The translations under genes and the position numbers were made by a program. From JBAXRT01 sp037131065 (GTDB lineage: Bacteria > Bacteroidota > Bacteroidia > Bacteroidales > FEN-979), in assembly GCA_037131065.1 (NCBI GenBank), contig JBAXRT010000125.1, positions 1-8,798 of the forward strand: a DNA stretch of 8,798 nucleotides, read 5' to 3'. The notes under the pieces are model-generated. The model was given only the letters and a program-made list of their open reading frames with translations, did no database searches and was not told where the DNA came from. The stretch's first letter is position 1. Each line of letters starts with the position of its first letter. Positions 5,519 through 8,798 of this stretch are shown in pieces.

Positions 5519-7134
5519 GAAGACTGGTTTTGATTCTTTTTAAACTTCTCTCTCATCCTCTTATCGATGGAAACAATGCACTCCCTCCGTGGGATGATCA
5601 CTGAAACACCATTATAGGCCAACTCTTCCTCGATGATCCTGACATTCTCCTCGTGGTACTTGCGAAGGGGTTTCAGCACCCTGATGTGCTCCTCCTCCAC
5701 GCCGATCCCCTTGCATATTGCTTCAATTCGCCCGGTGGCCGAGGAGTCCTGTCCGCCGGTCATGGCCGTTGTGGAATTATCGAGAATGAATATGGTGATT
5801 GGGGCCTTTTCCACTACGGCATCGAGAAGCCCCGTCATCCCTGAATGGGTGAAGGTTGAGTCTCCGATTACGGCAACGGAGGGAACCATTCCTGCATCCG
5901 CAGCACCTTTTGCCATGGTGATGGAGGCTCCCATATCGACACACGAATTGATCGCCTCGTAGGGTTTCAGTGCCCCGAGGGTATAACACCCGATATCGGA
6001 AAAAACGCGTCCTTTGGGCAGGACCGCCAGGGCCTGGTTCAGGGCATTGTAAGAATCGATGTGCGGGCAGCCGCTGCAAAGCGACGGCGGCCGGCCAACC
6101 ATGAGGGAGGGCACGGGCAACCCGATCGTATCTTCCATCCCCAGCGCAACGGCCAGCAGGTTCGGGTTGAGCTCCCCGTCCCTTGGAAGGGTGCCGTCGA
6201 GCCGGCCCTTTACCTTTGGTCCACGTCCCAGGTATCCCTTGATCAGCTCCTCGATTACGGGATAGCCATCCTCGGCGACCAGGATCTCGTTACACTCGTC
6301 GGCCATTCGCTCTACCAGTTTCCTGGGCATGGGATATTGTCCGATCTTCAGGACCGGGTAAGGCACCTTCCGGTCGGGATAATTTTCCATCAGGTAGTTG
6401 AATGAAATCCCTCCGGTAATGATGCCCATCGATTTATCCTTGCCTTCGATATACCTGTTGAAGGGCGAAGCTTCCGATTCCTCGATAAAGAGAAGATGAT
6501 CTTTCAGCAGCTTCTTATACCTCCGCTTGGCAATCCCCGGGAGAAGCACAAACTGGCGCAGGTCAGAAGGCAGATGCAGTTCATTCTGGGGGCGAGTCTC
6601 TTTTCTTACCACCCCGGAACGTGAATGGGCCATGCGCGTAGTGATACGGAGAAGGACAGGCACCCCGTATTTTTCTGAAAAATCAAACCCGTAAAGGACC
6701 ATATCGTAAGCCTCCTGCTGGTTGCAGGGTTCAAGGATCGGGATCAGTGCAAACTTCCCAAGGGCGCGTGAATCCTGTTCATTCTGGGAGGAGTGCATCG
6801 AAGGATCATCGGCGGCAACCACAACGATTCCGCCATTGGCGCCTGTAATGGCCGAATTCACAAAAGGATCCGCAGCTACGTTCAGCCCGACATGCTTCAT
6901 GCAAACCATGGTTCGCTTACCGGCATAAGACATTCCAAGAGCAGATTCCATGGCTGTTTTCTCATTAGCCGACCATGTGCAGTGAATGTTGTGCTTCAGG
7001 GCATATTCTGATCCCTGGACATACTCGGTAATCTCAGTAGAGGGAGTGCCTGGGTAGGCATATATTCCGGAAAGACCCGCATCAATGGCTCCCTGACCTA
7101 TTGCTTCGTCCCCTAATAACAATAATTTTTGCAT
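5515..7134 (-). CDS. iorA: Indolepyruvate:ferredoxin oxidoreductase, alpha subunit (short form without C-terminal ferredoxin domain)
   Basis: This is the large, thiamine-diphosphate-binding subunit, 539 residues from the start I chose. The N-terminal pyrimidine-binding domain has 'YPGTPSTE' (27-34) and the glutamate of 'WSANEKTA' (E58) that activates TPP. The C-terminal TPP domain has 'PPSLCSGCPH' (C353, C356), 'SDIGCYTLG' (379-387), 'GDSTFTHSG' (424-432) and 'DNSTTAMTG' (452-460), the last two forming the metal and diphosphate site. Archaeal IorA continues into a domain with two [4Fe-4S] clusters; this protein stops about 20 residues after 'IPRREC' and has no such cysteine pattern. A longer frame is open from 7230, but the extra 32 residues are basic and leucine-rich, unlike the family, and would overlap the promoter. 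The ATG at 7134 is preceded by GAAGAAGG (7147-7140) at 5 nt spacing and starts 'MQKLLLLGDEAIGQGA', as relatives do. iorB follows in an ATGA overlap. Confidence 0.9.
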   Translation of the reverse strand: MQKLLLLGDEAIGQGAIDAGLSGIYAYPGTPSTEITEYVQGSEYALKHNIHCTWSANEKTAMESALGMSYAGKRTMVCMKHVGLNVAADPFVNSAITGANGGIVVVAADDPSMHSSQNEQDSRALGKFALIPILEPCNQQEAYDMVLYGFDFSEKYGVPVLLRITTRMAHSRSGVVRKETRPQNELHLPSDLRQFVLLPGIAKRRYKKLLKDHLLFIEESEASPFNRYIEGKDKSMGIITGGISFNYLMENYPDRKVPYPVLKIGQYPMPRKLVERMADECNEILVAEDGYPVIEELIKGYLGRGPKVKGRLDGTLPRDGELNPNLLAVALGMEDTIGLPVPSLMVGRPPSLCSGCPHIDSYNALNQALAVLPKGRVFSDIGCYTLGALKPYEAINSCVDMGASITMAKGAADAGMVPSVAVIGDSTFTHSGMTGLLDAVVEKAPITIFILDNSTTAMTGGQDSSATGRIEAICKGIGVEEEHIRVLKPLRKYHEENVRIIEEELAYNGVSVIIPRRECIVSIDKRMREKFKKNQNQSS

Positions 7135-7139
7135 ATGAA

Positions 7140-7147
7140 CCTTCTTC
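7140..7147 (-). promoter_or_regulatory. Strong ribosome-binding site that fixes the iorA start
   Basis: Read on the minus strand, GAAGAAGG lies 5 nt upstream of the ATG at 7134-7132. It is the clearest Shine-Dalgarno-like sequence in the window, where most starts have weak ones. It supports the shorter iorA reading over the 32-residue extension from 7230. Confidence 0.65.
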
Positions 7148-7155
7148 AATACGGG

Positions 7156-7163
7156 CAAAAGTA
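7156..7163 (-). promoter_or_regulatory. Bacteroidota-type -7 element (TACTTTTG) for iorAB
   Basis: The minus strand reads TACTTTTG, matching the TAnnTTTG consensus. It lies 22-29 nt upstream of the iorA ATG, so transcription would start near 7150 with a leader of about 16-19 nt that includes the GAAGAAGG ribosome-binding site. The -33 region is A/T-rich (7164-7195) without a clear TTTG, so the call rests on the -7 match and its position. Confidence 0.5.
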
Positions 7164-7211
7164 AGAATATTTTAAATAATTTATTTACTTTTTTTAATCG
7201 GCGAACTTCCC

Positions 7212-7219
7212 TAACTTTG
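7212..7219 (+). promoter_or_regulatory. Bacteroidota-type -7 element (TAACTTTG) for the TonB-dependent receptor
   Basis: The plus strand reads TAACTTTG, a full match to TAnnTTTG, 35 nt before the ATG at 7255. A T-rich run at 7186-7196 covers the expected -33 position but shows TTTT, not TTTG. Together with the minus-strand element at 7163-7156 it forms a divergent promoter pair in the 120-nt gap 7135-7254, separated by the very A/T-rich segment 7164-7197. No operator palindrome or riboswitch is evident there. Confidence 0.5.
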
Positions 7220-7254
7220 TGGCCTTTCAAACATTTTCAACCCGACCGTACTCT

Positions 7255-8798
7255 ATGAAATTTCTGTACCGTTCGCTCCCTCCTCTGTTCCTTTTTCTTG
7301 CTGTGCTGGTCTCCCTTCCCGGTTGGGCTCAAACGGGCTCCATCCGTGGTTTTGTTTATGAAAAAGAGAGTGGCGAACCGGTGCTTTTCACCAATGTCTA
7401 CCTTGCCAGAACCACCATCGGGGCTCCGACCGATGCCAACGGATATTTTGCCATAACCAGGATACCCCCTGGAGAATACACACTGATGGTTACATATGTT
7501 GGCTTTGATACCCTCAAAATGCCGGTCACTATAACACCCGGCGAACTCATATCGAAAAAACTATATCTGTCAAAATCCACAACCACGCTGAGTGAGATAA
7601 ATATCTCGGCTGCCCGGCAGGATAAGGTCAGGGAGACCCAGACCTCCATCATCAAAGTCACTCCCAAAGATATCCAGCAGATTCCTGCCATCGGGGGTCA
7701 GCCTGACCTTGCCCAGTACCTGCAGGTTCTTCCCGGTGTCATTTTTACCGGTGACCAGGGCGGCCAGCTTTACATCCGTGGAGGTCCCCCCATTCAGAAC
7801 AAGGTGCTTTACGACGGGATGATCGTCTATAACCCCTTCCACTCCATCGGGCTTTTCTCGGTGTTCGATGTGGACATATTAAAAAACGTGGATGTTTATA
7901 CCGGGGGTTTCAATGCCGACTATGGCGGAAGGATCTCCTCGGTGATGGACATCAGCACCAGGGACGGGAATAAGAAACGTTTTGCCGGAAAAGTCGACGT
8001 CAGCACTTTCGGAGCCAAGGCACTGATCGAAGGACCGATCGTCAGGCAAAAGAATGAGAACAGCACCAGCGCCTCTTTCATTTTTTCCATCAAGAACTCC
8101 TACCTGGCGCAGAGCTCCAAGATCTTCTACCAGTATATCAATGAGGATGGACTGCCGTTCAACTACCTCGACATCTACGGAAAGATCGCCATCAACACCC
8201 CGAACGGCAGTAAAGTAGGACTCTTCGGTTTCAACTTTTCCGATAAAGCCACAATGTATAGTAAGGTCGTCAGGAATGGTAATCTTATAAAGAACCCGAT
8301 TGACTATCATTGGGATTCTTATGGGGGTGGTCTTAACTTTTTGGCAATTCCTGGAAGAAGTTCCGTTCTGATCGAAGGCAACTTTGCCTATTCATACTAC
8401 AAGGTGTTTTTTCAAGAGCCCAACATTGATCCAAGTATTCCTAATATTCGCTCGAGTTCAATTGGAGGGTTTAATGGCGGACTGAGTTTTACCTACTTCT
8501 TTGGACGTGATGCCCTTAAATACGGCCTTGAAATGTCAGGTTATAAGACCGTCTTCGATTTTTACAATTCGGTAGGCCGGTACATTCCCTATTCCCTGAA
8601 TACTACTGAGGTCTCTGCCTATGCAAAGTACAAATGGATGCCGGGAAAGTTCATCATCGAACCCGGACTCAGGATCCAGTATTACGCCTCACTCTCCACG
8701 TTATCGTTTGAACCCAGGCTTGCCATAAAGTATAATGTAGCACGCAATTTCCGCCTGAAGATGGCTGCAGGGATGTACTCACAGAACCTGATCAGCAC
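7255..8798 (+). CDS. TonB-dependent outer-membrane receptor with N-terminal CarboxypepD_reg-like domain (3' end outside window)
   Basis: The frame is open for 514 codons from the ATG at 7255 to the window edge. Residues 1-25 are a signal peptide (hydrophobic core 'PLFLFLAVLVSLPGWA', cleavage likely after A25). Residues about 28-110 form a carboxypeptidase-regulatory-like beta domain, as in many Bacteroidota receptors. 'LSEINI' at 112-117 sits where the TonB-box/plug junction is expected. The plug runs to about 238, with 'LYIRGG' (172-177), 'VLYDGMIVYNPFH', 'GGFNADYGGRISS' and 'ISTRDG' (233-238). After that comes alternating aromatic and polar sequence typical of an outer-membrane beta-barrel. 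Receptors of this kind import a ligand across the outer membrane using TonB-ExbBD energy. The plug is not of the SusC type, and the ligand cannot be read from the sequence. A full-length protein would probably be 750-850 residues. No clear Shine-Dalgarno precedes the ATG. Confidence 0.88.
   Translation, partial: MKFLYRSLPPLFLFLAVLVSLPGWAQTGSIRGFVYEKESGEPVLFTNVYLARTTIGAPTDANGYFAITRIPPGEYTLMVTYVGFDTLKMPVTITPGELISKKLYLSKSTTTLSEINISAARQDKVRETQTSIIKVTPKDIQQIPAIGGQPDLAQYLQVLPGVIFTGDQGGQLYIRGGPPIQNKVLYDGMIVYNPFHSIGLFSVFDVDILKNVDVYTGGFNADYGGRISSVMDISTRDGNKKRFAGKVDVSTFGAKALIEGPIVRQKNENSTSASFIFSIKNSYLAQSSKIFYQYINEDGLPFNYLDIYGKIAINTPNGSKVGLFGFNFSDKATMYSKVVRNGNLIKNPIDYHWDSYGGGLNFLAIPGRSSVLIEGNFAYSYYKVFFQEPNIDPSIPNIRSSSIGGFNGGLSFTYFFGRDALKYGLEMSGYKTVFDFYNSVGRYIPYSLNTTEVSAYAKYKWMPGKFIIEPGLRIQYYASLSTLSFEPRLAIKYNVARNFRLKMAAGMYSQNLIS

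Noticed and set aside
4946..5533. Plus-strand open frame of 195 codons spanning iorB
   Set aside because: It is fully antisense to iorB, which carries GVGGQG and the SEVHG signature; the antisense protein has no family resemblance.
7135..7230. N-terminal extension of iorA from an upstream start at 7230
   Set aside because: The extra 32 residues are unlike the family and cover the likely promoter; the ATG at 7134 has a strong ribosome-binding site.
7255..8798. SusC-type transporter paired with the SusD-like gene at the left edge
   Set aside because: The plug lacks the SusC pattern, the two genes are about 6.9 kb apart, and another operon lies between them.
1..8798. CRISPR array, tRNA, insertion sequence, phage or toxin-antitoxin genes
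   Set aside because: I found no regular repeats, cloverleaf, transposase-like protein or small two-gene module; every gap is 120 nt or shorter.

Overview
The window looks like a stretch of a Bacteroidota chromosome, probably from an anaerobic, Bacteroidales-like bacterium. Four things point that way: the C-terminus of a SusD/RagB lipoprotein, a TonB-dependent receptor with an N-terminal carboxypeptidase-regulatory-like domain, promoter elements of the Bacteroidota type (TAnnTTTG), and a Bacteroidota-style serine palmitoyltransferase. The ferredoxin-type 2-oxoacid oxidoreductase (iorAB) suggests anaerobic metabolism. I cannot name the species.

Layout, left to right. Bases 1-378 (+) are the end of a SusD-like lipoprotein gene whose start lies outside the window. 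A strong hairpin with A and T tracts on both sides (396-433) separates it from a convergent gene block. Bases 432-7134 (-) hold six tightly packed genes, read from right to left: iorA, iorB, spt, a GNAT-fold acyltransferase-like gene (copy A), an SDR/epimerase-type reductase, and a second GNAT-like gene (copy B). iorA and iorB overlap by 4 nt. A 45-nt gap with a good -7 element separates iorB from spt. The last four genes follow one another with gaps or overlaps of 20 nt or less. Bases 7135-7254 are a divergent promoter region, and from 7255 (+) a TonB-dependent receptor gene runs off the right edge.

How the genes may work together. Serine palmitoyltransferase condenses serine with an acyl thioester to give 3-ketosphinganine. 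The SDR resembles the CerR-type reductases of bacterial sphingolipid synthesis, and the GNAT-like proteins are candidate bacterial ceramide synthases (N-acyltransferases). The spt-GNAT-SDR-GNAT block is therefore best read as a compact dihydroceramide-synthesis operon. Its unusual feature is two acyltransferase paralogues, about 62% identical by hand count, on either side of the reductase. The iorAB pair, which would convert aryl-pyruvates to aryl-acyl-CoA, lies just upstream and may be partly co-transcribed; any metabolic link to sphingolipids is speculation. The two outer genes belong to outer-membrane uptake systems and are probably unrelated to the central block.

I saw no tRNA, rRNA, CRISPR array, insertion sequence or attachment site. 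No gene-free stretch exceeds 300 bases; the longest gap is 120 nt (7135-7254).
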